Positions 1 to 10,973 of a stretch of DNA of 64,000 nt are shown here, piece by piece. Position numbers and translations under genes: made by a program. The DNA lies in assembly GCA_021234155.1 (NCBI GenBank), contig JAJEKV010000004.1, positions 29,233,305-29,297,304 of the forward strand. The letters are read 5' to 3'. Position 1 is the first letter of the stretch, and every line of letters starts with the position of its first letter. Below the pieces are notes generated by a model that was given only the letters and a program-made list of their open reading frames with translations, had not been told where the DNA came from and searched no databases. The stretch comes from Isoetes taiwanensis. Its lineage: Eukaryota; Streptophyta; Lycopodiopsida; Isoetales; Isoetaceae.

Positions 1-590
1 TCGTTATATTTAAATTTGTAAAGCCACTTACAGATGATGGCCTTCCGATTTGGTGGTAAATGACAAAGGTCCCATGTATGGTTCTTAATGAGGGAGTAAT
101 AGAATTATACTTGTCATTCATGGCTGCTTTCCAGTGGGCATTCTTAGGACTGTTCATATCCTCATGCTAAGTGCTTGGCTGCTCCTTGGTGGTTGGGCAA
201 TTCACAGCCAAATATGTCGAACTTTGAGCTTTCCTACTGCTTATATGGTCCAACATCTTTTCAGTGGGCTTCTTTAGTCTCGTAGTTCTCCTTTGACCAC
301 TTGCTTGGGATACATCCATGGGAGCGTGATTAGAGGAGGGACCAAGGGTTTCCTTTGCATTTCCCAATGCTGAAATCCTGCTCATCAAATAGTACACTGC
401 TTTGTATGATCATTTTCCTAGTGTTAGGAACAAATAGTTTATATCCCTTGACTGTTTCTCCGTATCCCACAAACATGCAGCGGGTGGCCTTGCTAGACAA
501 TTTCCTGGCTTTATGGTCATAACATATGCATCCAAATATTTTAAGTCCCTTGTTGCTTGTTGAATAATGTAAAAATCTTACTTGTTCCAA
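1..590 (-). pseudogene. Ty1/copia pol fragment (integrase C-terminus into RT N-terminus)
   Basis: Read on the minus strand. Residues coded at 590-330 match the copia integrase C-terminal region (KIFGCICYDH, CMFVGYGE, KGYKLF, SVLFDE). The next frame (397-167) is a linker with RRTTRLKKP, and 166-1 resembles the start of the copia reverse transcriptase domain (HWKAAMNDKYNS). Frame changes and stops break it, so it is a dead copy. It runs off the left edge, so the catalytic RT motifs are not visible. It is separate from the gag-protease element to its right, because that element has its own two LTRs and target duplication. Confidence 0.85.
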
Positions 591-1125
591 TTCGTGATTG
601 AAAGCTTGAATTACTTGTATTACTTAGTGATGAATACAGTTTCTAGAGCTATGTTTGAGCTTGCAGTAAGCATGTGTAGTTTGATTTCACTCTGTTGTAG
701 TTCATGCATGGAGGTAAGACAGCTTTTTACTTCTAGTTCTGTTTTATTTGCAATGTTTAATGCCTTAACATTGTGTTTGAGCTTGCGATAAGCATGCCAG
801 ATAATCCAGAGCAAAAAATGATGTAACACCTAAGCTTCCAACAAACCATGTCTAAGTAAGTTCTTCATTTTAGTTCTTTTGCAGGAAAGGCTATGTATAA
901 TAGTTTTAAATGTTTTATTTTTTGCATCTCATTTCTCATTTCCATTCTGTTTGCAGCTCATAGATTCTTCAACTTTGGCAGGAGGCCAGACCAATGCACA
1001 GAATACAAGGCCAATACCAAGATCATAAAGTAATTTTGTTGCTGAAGGCTAGCGAAAAGCTGCTTTTCAATAAATAAAAGACACTGCTGATGTAAGTGTT
1101 TGCAATGATCGTCTTGTACATGCAC
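591..1125. other. Intergenic, nothing recognised
   Basis: No coding, RNA or repeat signature was recognised between the copia pol fragment and the target duplication of the next element. Confidence 0.5.
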
Positions 1126-1130
1126 ATAAT

Positions 1131-1507
1131 TATTAACATGAGCTTGCATTACTAAAAGAAGAATATAACATTTATAGAAGTGGTGTATGATCAAAATAGA
1201 AGCTTTGACTGAAACCTAAACCTAGGGATTGTGACGACCATACAGATATTCGTATCATACGAACATTATACTCCTATGTCGTCACACGGATGCAAAAGGG
1301 TAGTTGCACAAGACAGGGTTTGAACTCGCAACCTTCTAGTTGCAAGTCACACACCCTTGCCAAGTGCGCTACCAATATTAACAGGGATCTCCGTCTTACT
1401 TAAAGGAACTAAACAAAGGAACTGATAGGCAGACTAATCATAAGTAGAACATATCAGAAACAAGTAGGTGACAAATGTCATGTTGCCAGGAATATCGAAT
1501 GCCAACA
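1131..1507 (-). repeat. 3' LTR of the gag-protease copia element, with insertion
   Basis: This aligns along its length with the LTR at 3283-3515, except for the insert at 1230-1383 and small changes. On the minus strand it starts TGTTGGCATTC and ends near TTAATA. Divergence between the two LTRs is clear by eye, so the insertion is old. Confidence 0.8.
1230..1383 (-). mobile_element. 154-bp TG...CA element with tRNA-like A and B boxes
   Basis: The uninterrupted LTR at 3283-3515 gives the empty site. The insert is flanked by GGGAT at 1225-1229 and 1384-1388. Its ends are TGTGACGACC and TATTAACA. On the minus strand TAGCGCACTTGG fits a Pol III A box and GTTCAAACC fits a B box, at tRNA-like spacing. 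At the plus-strand start, TGTGACGAC (1230-1238) pairs with GTCGTCACA (1278-1286), and inside that TTCGTAT/ATACGAA forms a perfect palindrome. The ends and 5-bp duplication look like a miniature LTR; the boxes look like a SINE. Which it is remains open. Confidence 0.65.
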
Positions 1508-1689
1508 CACGCCCTCAATTGTGACATTTGATACAAACAGTAGATGCATATAGAGGCTCAAATACACATCGTTGTTCAGGTCTTCAAAGGTAGTCTACAT
1601 CATTTATTTTAGAGAGATAGAGAAAAGATTTATCTCTAAATCAAGTACATACAATGTATTTTCCAATTGCACTGTTCCAATAGGAAGTT

Positions 1690-3249
1690 TCATTGTTGCC
1701 TAGCCTAATTCGTTAATGGCCATCTTACCTTTGCCAATTTTGACTTGCCTTTTTTCTGATACTGGATTTATCTGTTCAAACATCTCCGTGTGACTGGTCA
1801 TGTGGTCACTAGCTCCAGAATCGAGAAACCAAGTACATAGGGCATCTCAGCAATGAATCCAATGTCATCTAAGTCTGACAGACTGCATCAAACATCATCT
1901 TCCACTTAGTCCCACATATACCTTATTGTTTGTTGCATCCCTTGCATAATGGAACGTATTGTCCACCACAGTAATATTAGAATTAGATACACCAGCCCTT
2001 TTGGTTTTGAAGTCTCTGCCTTGGTCCCAAATGCTCTCGAAGCTGATATAAGAGAGCCACTGCTTGAGTTGTCATAAGAGTCTGAAGGATCATCAGTCTT
2101 TGAGGCTTTATGCCCATGGGCCTGAGGCTTCTTCTTCTCGACCTCTTCTTTGCTCAATTTGGGATGTTTTCTCTTCCTTGTCTGGTTCACTGCAGTCCCT
2201 GGCAAGGTGGCATATTTTATTGCAGTTGAAGCACTTCCTTGCTTCATTGCCCTCTTGCTTTCCAACAAATGCCTGCCCTTTTTTAGTTCCTCCTTTTCTA
2301 GGTATTCCTTGATTCTGTTCTTCCATCAATATCTGCTGACAGGTCCACTCTAATTGGACATGGGTGTAAATATGGTAGTGCTACCCAAAAAGCACCATCC
2401 GGACAAGTGCTTTAGGTGCTTTAGGTGATACATGCTTGAAGACATTTCTCTTCAACGACCTTAGAGTTGTTACTTAAAAAACAATATATATGATGTAGGA
2501 AGGCAAGGAGCGATGATATAGATCTCATGGACGAGCGTACAAATTGTGGAAGTCAAGTTATGACACATTTTTTCTCAGTCATAGGTGCTTTAGGTGCTAT
2601 GTGCTTTCGCGCTTTTTTGGGTAGCATTACCATATTTACACCCACATGTTCACCTGACACTATGATGTTCTTAACATTGTTATACATTTGTGGTAATCCC
2701 AAAAGCAAAGCTCCAACAATCAAGTCATCATCTAGTTCTTTGTCTATACCTTTGAGTTGCAAGGAGGATGCTAAGATATACTCCTTTATGCTTGTGTGTT
2801 CCCTCAATTGAGTGGTAAAAATAGTGGAATAAAGATTAGCCTACTGTGGAAAATGCCTTTTCTTGTAGGTCAAATATAATTGATCCCAAGCCTTCTTGGC
2901 ACTATGAGCAGCTCCTACCTGTGCCAACAGATTGTCATCCAGGTACTCCATAATCCTATTTCTTGCTTCCCAGTCCTTTTAGACCCATTTCAACATTGCT
3001 TGTTTCTCAACCTCTCCAGTTTTCAAACACGTCTCTTGTTATGATGCCTCAGTTATTGCATCCATCTTTACAGTGCCCAGACCCTTCACTACTTGTGCTG
3101 CTGTAAGAGGTTGGCTTCTTTGGCATTGAGCACTAGTCTTGGCTCATCCCCTGAAACAAGCCTTTCTCTGCAAGCTTGCCGCTGACTTCAATAAACCAGT
3201 AGAAGGCATTTGCATGTGATAGCTTTTCTATATTTGCCAGATTCCATGA
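1690..3249 (-). pseudogene. copia gag and aspartic protease, broken
   Basis: Read from right to left. Gag starts near 3249 (MESGKYRK), shows NRIMEYLDDNLL and SAKKAWDQLY near 2950-2870, then KEYILASSLQLKGIDKELDD near 2790-2730. A CX2CX4HX4C zinc knuckle (CFNCNKICHLARDC) lies near 2270-2220. The protease motif DSGASDHMTSH is near 1830-1795, followed by LYVLDLEINLFSIS near 1650. Several stops and frame changes are present, and a 282-bp element splits gag at 2362-2643. In live copia elements gag forms the particle and binds RNA, and the protease processes the polyprotein. Confidence 0.85.
2362..2643. mobile_element. 282-bp MITE-like element in gag
   Basis: The ends are inverted repeats of about 35 bp (GGGTGTAAATATGGTA... 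at the left, its complement at the right, with about four mismatches). ACAT at 2358-2361 and 2644-2647 is the target duplication. Removing the insert joins the gag reading frame cleanly, which confirms both boundaries. No coding capacity is visible. The 4-bp duplication does not settle a superfamily. Confidence 0.85.
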
Positions 3250-3270
3250 GCAGAGACATAGGATCGACTT

Positions 3271-3282
3271 CCTCTGATACCA
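3271..3282 (-). promoter_or_regulatory. Primer-binding site (initiator Met tRNA)
   Basis: On the minus strand TGGTATCAGAGG follows the 5' LTR directly. It is the usual copia primer-binding sequence, with one changed base at its end. Confidence 0.85.
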
Positions 3283-3515
3283 TATTAGCATGAGCAACTT
3301 CAAGAAAAATTGCATTACTAAAGGAAGAATACAATATTTATAGAAGCGGTGTATGCTCAAAATAGAAGCTCTGCACCGAAACCTAAACTTAGAGATCTCC
3401 TCCTTACTTTAAAGAACTAAATAAAGGAATTGATAGACAGACTAATAATAATTGGAACATATCAAAAACGTTTAGCTGACAAATGTCACATTGCTAGGAA
3501 TATTGAATGCTAACA
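3283..3515 (-). repeat. 5' LTR of the gag-protease copia element
   Basis: This is a 233-bp LTR. On the minus strand it begins TGTTAGCAT and ends ATGCTAATA, an imperfect inverted pair. It is the uninterrupted counterpart of 1131-1507. Confidence 0.85.
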
Positions 3516-3520
3516 ATAAT

Positions 3521-4620
3521 TTCGTTGCTCTTTAGATAACAATCTACTCCTCTTAAGCTTAAGCTAAATAGGTCAACCAATTAACATATGCCAATGCATT
3601 ATTACGTAACTGCTTTGAAGAGACTACTGTGATAATATGGGTTTTTATGACGAATAGAAATTTTTAGGTTTCTTATATTAGAAAAATCAAACTGTATGTT
3701 TTGAATTGTGATGGAAAGCAACATGCTTAAACTATACCCATGATAACATCACCTATTATTATGAAGGACAATAGAGTGCTCACTAAAATGATGATGATAG
3801 TATACATTATATAACTAGCTCCATTAAGTTCATTGTTAATGCTAGCTCCATTGATTTTAGGGATATTTACAAAAATGCCCTTGTATTTTTCTCCAACATG
3901 AATCTATACAATCGAGACCATTTTGGAGATCAATCTCCATTTGGAGAAACTCCAAAGCCCATGACAGCATGCATTCTGAAGAACTATAATGCCTGTTCTG
4001 GAGTTCAATCCTCAAAATTTCCATATAAATTTATAGGCAACTGAAAGATTCATTATAATGTTCAGGCAAAACATGATTCGAAATGTATGTACATCATGAC
4101 GATGGAGGAAAAATGCTATGAAGCAAAAAAGATGACCCCATGAAAAAATGTCACAATATTAAGGAACCCTGCAATCGCAAGAAAAAGGCGGAGCATAAAT
4201 GACACATGTGTGCACAAATGGAAGATTATGTGCCATTTATGATCTGACTTTGTTTGTGCGATTTATAATCTTTTTTTTTTGTACTAATGATGTGTAATCT
4301 ATTGGTTGTCTTGATGTAACCATTTACTGTAACCATCTACTTTAACCACACAGGGTTTTTTGATTGGGAGAGGAGACAAAAGGGCGAGAATGCATACAAA
4401 TACTGCCATCAAGCAAATGCCCTAAGAGTGCAGGAGGATTTTGGAAAGGGATACAAAATTAAACGTTGTGAATGCATGCACCATTTTTCTCATGCCTAAA
4501 ATCTTCTAAGGCAAGGACTTGCAAGGTTGGAGAAGAAGAGAAGAGCATATTTGTCCGGCGGCTTCAAGTATATCTTGAATAAAACGCAGAGACAAGCGAT
4601 AGAAAATGCTTTGCTTCAAA
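3521..4620. other. AT-rich intergenic DNA
   Basis: No gene or recognisable element is seen. It ends where the ~4.2 kb tandem unit begins. Confidence 0.5.
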
Positions 4621-4751
4621 GTTGAAAAATCAAATGCTTTGCTTTAGTGCTTGAGCCAATATATTTCTGAAAGAATTCTAGCAGAGCGGATCTTTAAACC
4701 ATGATTCTAATTTCTAATTTCAAAGCCGTCATTCCTAGGAGAAAGAACATG

Positions 4752-4752
4752 C

Positions 4753-4792
<40 letters not shown>
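4752..4792. repeat. Poly(A) tract
   Basis: About 41 consecutive A bases inside a short stretch unique to tandem unit 1. Confidence 0.95.
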
Positions 4793-4793
<1 letters not shown>

Positions 4794-5777
4794 ATTTTTG
4801 AAGTCTTCACCGAATTGGCCATTGTTGTTTGTTGAATGATGTTTAAATCTTAGTTATTCCAATTCATACTGAGGATAATAGCATATTCAACATAACTTAG
4901 ACTCCAGATTTAATAGATAAGGATGTCATTCTAAAATAATATGCAATGTTTAATTCGTCTTGATTCTTATAGTTTTTATATGTTCTAATTATATAGCTCT
5001 ATATTTAAATTAGAAGTATAATGGTTATAAAAGAATAAAATTGTTTCTTAGACTACTTTTTACTTGAATATATTTAGAATTAGACATTTAAAAAATATTA
5101 ATTTTATATTTTCGTGATTTGTTAGCAAATTTAGAATTTGGCAGTCGGGAGAATTTATAAATGAAATATGATGGTTTGATAAGTGATTGACTAAAAACTA
5201 TATAAGAATTTTACAATTTACAAACTCTTAACACTATTAAAAATATTTTTACAAAAAGTTTTAGATTGAAATTAATTAAATGATAAAGTTTATGTTTTAA
5301 TAACAAATATATAATAATTTATTATTGATGAAATAAAATATATTGAAAATTAATTAAAAGTAAACTATTCCTTTTTTTTAATTAAAATATAAAACATAAT
5401 CATTCAGTTTATTTCATCTAAAACTTTCCTTAAGCATTTTGAAAAAATATCATTTTAATCATAAAGAGTTAACTTTAGATGAACATTTAATTCTAAATAG
5501 ATTGAAGTGCAAATTAGTCTAGAAACCAATTTTAAATTTTGATAACCGTAATACTATATATTTAAAAATAGACTGAAAAAACTATAAGTGTCAATAAAAG
5601 TTAAAAATATATATAATCTTATTATGGAATTTTTGAAGAATATCTATTAGATTTGAATAAGTCCAAATTTTGTTAAATATGGCATTAATTTAGCAAGAAT
5701 CGGGACTTGAAAGGTCCAAATTGCCATGTTTGTGAAAGTGAACAGGGGCATTTCCAAACAATTTTCTCAACTAGGAG

Positions 5778-7230
5778 GGACTTTTTTTTTTTTTTTTGAA
5801 GAATATAAGAATATATTAAACCACTAGAATGCGATCAAGTACAATGATAAGTGTGGTGCTAAGAAATGAAGCGCCCATCATGATCCACAATCGGTAGGAA
5901 TGTCGACCAAATTTCCCGCTTAACTGTGCCAGACAAGCTTGAGACTTGGTACGCCTGCCACAACTTATGCCTCAAGATCGGAACCAACCGGAAAAGGGCT
6001 AAACCTTTGCATTACGAAAGACCTTCGGCTCTCGTCTTTTCCAAATCAGCCACAAAAGCCAAGCTCTGCATAAATGAAACGCCTGCCGCTTGGCCACTGC
6101 CCACCTGCTAGGAAGGACTCCCAAGAGAATCTTCTGACTGCATAATGAAGTCCCAAAGAGGACTCTCACCCAGGACCAAGCTGCCCCTACCTCTGTGCAT
6201 AGGACAAAGCAGTGCTCAATGGTCTCACGTCGCCTCCCACATAAAGGGCATGTTTACGCTACACGAGGCTTGAACGTGGACTCGGACATTCACCCCGAGG
6301 CTACGGTGCAAGATCCGCCACAAAAGGGTGCGGATTTTAGGAGGAGGCAATGTATTCCCGCCCACTTCCACATGGCGGGCCACTTACTCCCCGGAAGCTT
6401 AAGTGACCACTTATCCGGAAGGCGACAGCGTGTCCCTGGCGCTAGGAGCCCATAAGCCCGATGCTACAAACCGAGATGCATCAAGTCCACTAGGCGACTT
6501 CCAAACGCGATTGACTTGAGAAGACAACCGCAATGGAATAGCATTGGCAATTCCGGCCCAAGTCCGTATGTCCCACCGCCGCAGCCAAATCTCTCCCTAA
6601 AAACTCCCATGGCGCCGAGATGACCCTCCCAATACCGATCCGCGGATGGATGTTACCCCCCGCAAGCAATCCATCGGTGGCCGAAAGTACGGGTGTAAGG
6701 AAGAGGCCAAGGGAGATGCAGAGTCCAAGGGTACCCAGAGAAAGGGCGATGAGGCTACCATACATCTGCTAGGGTCCAATGAAAAGAGAACCTTGACCAC
6801 CTTCCAGGCCTTCAGGAGACCCTTAAGAAAAGGCGAAGCATGAGGGAATGGCCGCAAATCCTCAAACAGAGCCCAGGGCAACTGAGCCGGAATAGCTGGC
6901 TTCCTAAACACAATAGAGTGACGAAGTGACTGTGCCAACAGAGCCAAACCTGGGGACTGTTGCTCCTGCAACAACTGCCAGATGAATTTCGACACCAGAA
7001 CCTTCGTGTGCAACGACACATCAAGCATACCCAAACCCCCTGCCTGTCTGGGACGCACACACTTCCACCATGCGACCTTCACTGTAGCCCCCTCCTCATT
7101 CCCTCCCCAAACAAAATTGCGAATGGTGTCATCCAACTCCTTAACCACACTTTCTGGCGCAAGTATGCAGGAGGCTGCGTAAACATGAGTGCTACAGAGC
7201 ACTGACTTGGCTACCAGTACTAAGCACTTC
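5778..7230 (-). pseudogene. 5'-truncated LINE (RT C-terminus plus zf-RVT), unit 1
   Basis: Minus strand. 7232-6597 codes for the region after the RT catalytic core: AASCILAPESVVKELDD, IRNFVWGG and ARQAGGLG-type motifs as in plant L1-like LINEs. Downstream frames match the zinc-binding RT-tail domain (CGEILHRSL, LLWLIWKRRRAKVFQN in the sister copy). The plus-strand T run at 5781-5797 is the poly(A) tail of the inserted RNA copy. The empty site at 18126-18150 fixes the ends. Frameshifts make it inactive. It has a poly(A) tail and differs from the LINE family at 24-45 kb, which uses microsatellite tails. Confidence 0.85.
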
Positions 7231-7279
7231 AAGTGAGAAAGTGCACTTTTCGCAAACGGGCACTTTCCACATCGTTGCA

Positions 7280-7428
7280 GGCCAAGACAGTAACTGCAGC
7301 TCTAGACAGACTCAAGGCTTCTGCCACATTTTGCTCAACCTACCACATATGTAAAGGCCAAGACAGTAACTGCAGCTCTAGACAGACTCAAGGCATCTGC
7401 CACATTTTGCTCAACCTACCACATATGT
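7280..7428. repeat. 75-bp direct tandem duplication
   Basis: Two near-identical copies at 7280-7353 and 7354-7428, starting GGCCAAGACAGTAACTGC. Unit 3 has one shortened copy near 18205-18262, so the duplication arose before units 1 and 2 separated. Confidence 0.9.
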
Positions 7429-7533
7429 ACTTGGATAAGTGATGGATAATTAAGAGCTTAGAAAGATATGTACTTTAGAAAGAAATGTTGATCTAAAGTC
7501 ATTGAGATAATCTCGAATCGAGTTGATCTTGAG

Positions 7534-7600
7534 AATTAGAGAATAGGTTCGTCGAGAATGAGATCTTGCTGGAGTGACTCGACGAATCTATTCTCTAATT
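7534..7600. other. 67-bp hairpin with a 23-bp stem
   Basis: Arms 7534-7556 and 7578-7600 are complementary with one mismatch (a G:T in DNA, pairable in RNA), around a 21-base loop. The arm begins AATTAGAGAATAGG. The size resembles a short pre-miRNA or a MITE core. Repeated in unit 2. Confidence 0.8.
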
Positions 7601-8564
7601 CTATTTTATCTAGGTGGTCCTGCAAATGGTACCGTCCACTTTGGACTTCAAGGTAATGTGGACCCGCATTGAGAGAATGCTTACCAAAACCATCATTATG
7701 ACATATTAAATTATACTTAGACCTATTCAGATTTGATAGTTATCAAAGAATAAAAATTCCTTTCCAAACTAATTTTCACTTGAATCTGTTTAGAATTAGA
7801 CATTTTAAAAAAATATAAAATTTCAATTTTTAGTGATTTAACAAATTTAAATTTGGCATTGATAATTTCTAAATGAAATCTGATGGTGTGATAAGCGATT
7901 GACTTAAAACTATTATGAGAATTTTTACAATTTACAAACCTTTACACTTTAAAAAATATTTTAAGTAAAGTTTTAGGTTTAGTTTATTATTGATTAATTT
8001 TCAATATATTTTATTTCATCAAAAATACTATTCAATAGTTACTATTAAAACATAAACACATTCAATTTCTATTTAAAATTATCATCTTTAAATATGTAAA
8101 AAAAATAACATTTTAACCATACAGAGTTTATCTTATATGAGAATTTAATTCTAAATAGATTAAAGTGAATATTAATTTAGAAAGCAATTTTATACTTTAG
8201 TTCTATCATACTTTTGATCTAAAAATAAATTCAACAAATTATTGAAATCAATAAAATTAAAAATACATATAATCTTATCATGGCATCCTTGAAGCATATC
8301 TATTAGATTTGAATAAGTCCAAATTTTGCTAAATATGTCATCATTCAAGGCTTCTGCCAAATCTTTCTCAATCTGCCACATATGTACTTGGATAAGTGAT
8401 GGATAATTAAGAGCAGCTACCCTTTAGAAATGTTTACCTCCCGATCATTGAAATCTTGTTGAAGTGACTCGACGAACCTATACTCTAATTCTTTTTTACG
8501 ATCCACCGAGTCCTCTTCACCTTCAGGTTTAAAAGTAACCTACTTGGTACTAATCTGTTGCATC

Positions 8565-8876
8565 TCATCTTGCTGCACCTCACTAGTCTTAGCACTAGCA
8601 GTAAGTGAGACCACAGTAAGTGAGATCTAAGAAATAACCAAAAACATTATACTTATGGCTAATGGAAATGGAAGTGGTAAGAATTAACCTGATTTATGGG
8701 GAACCCCACCATGCCTTCTGAAGAGACATTAATGATAACATCAGAACAATCCTGCTGCACCTCAGCAGTCTTTGAACCAGCAGTAAGTGAGATCTAAGAA
8801 ATAACCACCAGCAGTGAGTGAGATCTACGAAATAGCCAAGGACACTATAGTTATGGCTAATGGAAGTGGGAGCGCA
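8565..8876. repeat. Diverged direct repeats (AGCAGTAAGTGAGATC)
   Basis: The phrase AGCAGTAAGTGAGATC with flanking GCTAATGGAA(A/G)TGG recurs two to three times in about 300 bp. The same block is in unit 2 at about 16745-17057. No coding role is visible. Confidence 0.6.
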
Positions 8877-9952
8877 GTTGAAAAATCAAATACTTTGCTT
8901 TAGTGTTTGAGCGGTATATTTTGAGAAAAGAATTCTAGCAGGTTTAATTTTTAAACCATGATTCTAATTTCTAATTCCAAAGCCGTCCATTGTTGTTTGT
9001 TGAATAATGTTAAAATCTTAGGTATCCCAATTCATACTGAGGATAATAGCATATTCAACATAACTTAGACTTCAGATTTAATAGATAAGGATGTCATTCT
9101 AATATTATATGCAATGTTTAATTCGTCTTGATTCTTATAGTTTTTATATGTTCTAATTATATAGCTCTATATTTAAATTAGAAGTATAATGGTTATAAAA
9201 GGATAAAATTGTTTTTTAGACTACTTTTTACTTGAATATATTTAGAATTAGACATTTAAAAAATATTAATTCTACTTTTTAGTGACTTGTTAGCAAATTT
9301 AGAATTTAGCAGTCGGGATAATTTATAAATGAAGTATGATGGTTTGATAAGTGATTGACTAAAAACTATATAAGAATTTTACAATTTACAAACTCTTAAC
9401 ACTATTAAAAATATTTTTACAAAAAGTTTTAGATTGAAATTAATTAAATGATAAAGTTTATGTTTTAATAACAAATATATAATAATTTATTATTGATGAA
9501 ATAAAATATATTGAAAATTAATTAAAAGTAAACTATTCCTTTTTTTTAATTAAAATATAAAACATAATCATTCAGTTTATTTCATCTAAAACTTTCCTTA
9601 AGCATTTTGAAAAAATATCATTTTAATCATAAAGAGTTAACTTTAGATGAACATTTAATTCTAAATAGATTGAAGTGCAAATTAGTCTAGAAACCAATTT
9701 TAAATTTTGATAACCGTAATACTTTATATTTAAAAATAGACTGAAAAAAAACTATAAGTGTCAATAAAAGTTAAAAATATATATAATCTTATTATGGAAT
9801 TTTTGAAGAATATCTATTAGATTTGAATAAGTCCAAATTTTGTTAAATATGGCATTAATTTAGCAAGAATCGGGACTTGAAAGGTCCAAATTGCCATGTT
9901 TGTGAAAGTGAACAGGGGCATTTCCAAACAATTTTCTCAACTAGGAGGGACT

Positions 9953-10973
9953 TTTTTTTTTTTTTTTGAAGAATATAAGAATATATTAAACCACTAGAAT
10001 GCGATCAAGTACAATGATAAGTGTGGTGCTAAGAAATGAAGCGCCCATCATGATCCACAATCTGTAGGAATGTCGACCAAATTTCCCGCTTAACTGTGCC
10101 AGACAAGCTTGAGACTTGGTACGCCTGCCACAACTTATGCCTCAAGATCGGAACCAACCGAAAAGGGCTAAGCACTGCATTCTGAAAGACCTTCGCTCTC
10201 CGTCTTTTCCAAATCAGCCACAAAAGCCAAGCTCTTGATAAATGAAACGCTTCCAAGCAGCCACGCCCACCTGCTAGGAAGGACTCCCCAAGAGAATCTT
10301 CTCGACCGCATAATGAAGTCCCAAAGAGGACTCTCACCCGGACCAAAGCTGCTCCTACCTCACATTGCATAGGACAAAGCGGTGCTCAATGGTCTCCGCG
10401 TCGCCTCCCACATAAAGGGCATGTTTACGCTGCACGAGGCTTGAACACGTGGACTTCGGACATTCACCACGAGGCTACGGTGCAAGATCTCGCCACAAAA
10501 GGGTGCGGATTTTAGGAGGAGGCAATGTATTCCCGCCCACTTCCACATGGCGGGCCACTTACTCCCCTGGAAGCTTAAGTGACCACTTATCAGCGACAGC
10601 GTGTCTGGCGCTTAGGAGCCCATAAGCCGATGCTACAAACCGAGATGCATCAAGTCCACTATGCGACTTCCAAACGCGATTGACTTGAGAAGACAAGCTG
10701 CAATGGAATAGCATTGGCAATTCTCGCCCAAGTCCATTATGTCCCACCGCGCTTGGGCCAAATCTCTCCCTAAAAACTCCCATGGCGCCCGGATGACCCT
10801 CCCAATACCGATCACGGATGGATGTTACCCCGCAGCAATCCATCGGGTACCGAAGTACTGGGTGTAAGGAAGAGGCCAAGGGAGATGCAGAGTCCAAGGG
10901 TACCCAGAGAAAGGGCGATGAGGCTACCATACATCTGCTAGGGTCCAATGAAAAGAGAACCTTGACCACCTTC
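9953..10973 (-). pseudogene. LINE fragment, unit 2, 3' part
   Basis: Sister copy of 5778-6800 with the same T-run end and the same target. 10370-10029 gives a continuous minus-strand frame containing LLWLIWKRRRAKVFQN, and 10548-10360 contains CGEILHRSL, both typical of the zinc-binding LINE RT tail. It is interrupted by the inverted-repeat element at 10974 and resumes at 14989. Confidence 0.85.

Larger units (their letters stand above)
1131..3515 (-). mobile_element. Complete non-autonomous copia-type element (LTR-gag-protease-LTR)
   Basis: The element is bounded by ATAAT at 1126-1130 and at 3516-3520, a 5-bp target duplication. It has related LTRs at 3283-3515 (5' LTR on the minus strand) and 1131-1507 (3' LTR, enlarged by an insertion). 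A primer-binding site complementary to initiator Met tRNA follows the 5' LTR at 3271-3282. The interior codes for gag with a zinc knuckle and an aspartic protease, then goes almost directly to a short purine-rich tract and the 3' LTR. Integrase, RT and RNase H are absent, so it would need a helper element. Two later insertions, at 1230-1383 and 2362-2643, lie inside it. A further fragment of the same LTR family is at 38337-38485. Confidence 0.85.

Noticed and set aside
1313-1375. A functional tRNA gene on the minus strand
   Set aside because: A and B boxes are present but no consistent acceptor and anticodon stems could be drawn, and the segment lies within a duplicated-target insert.
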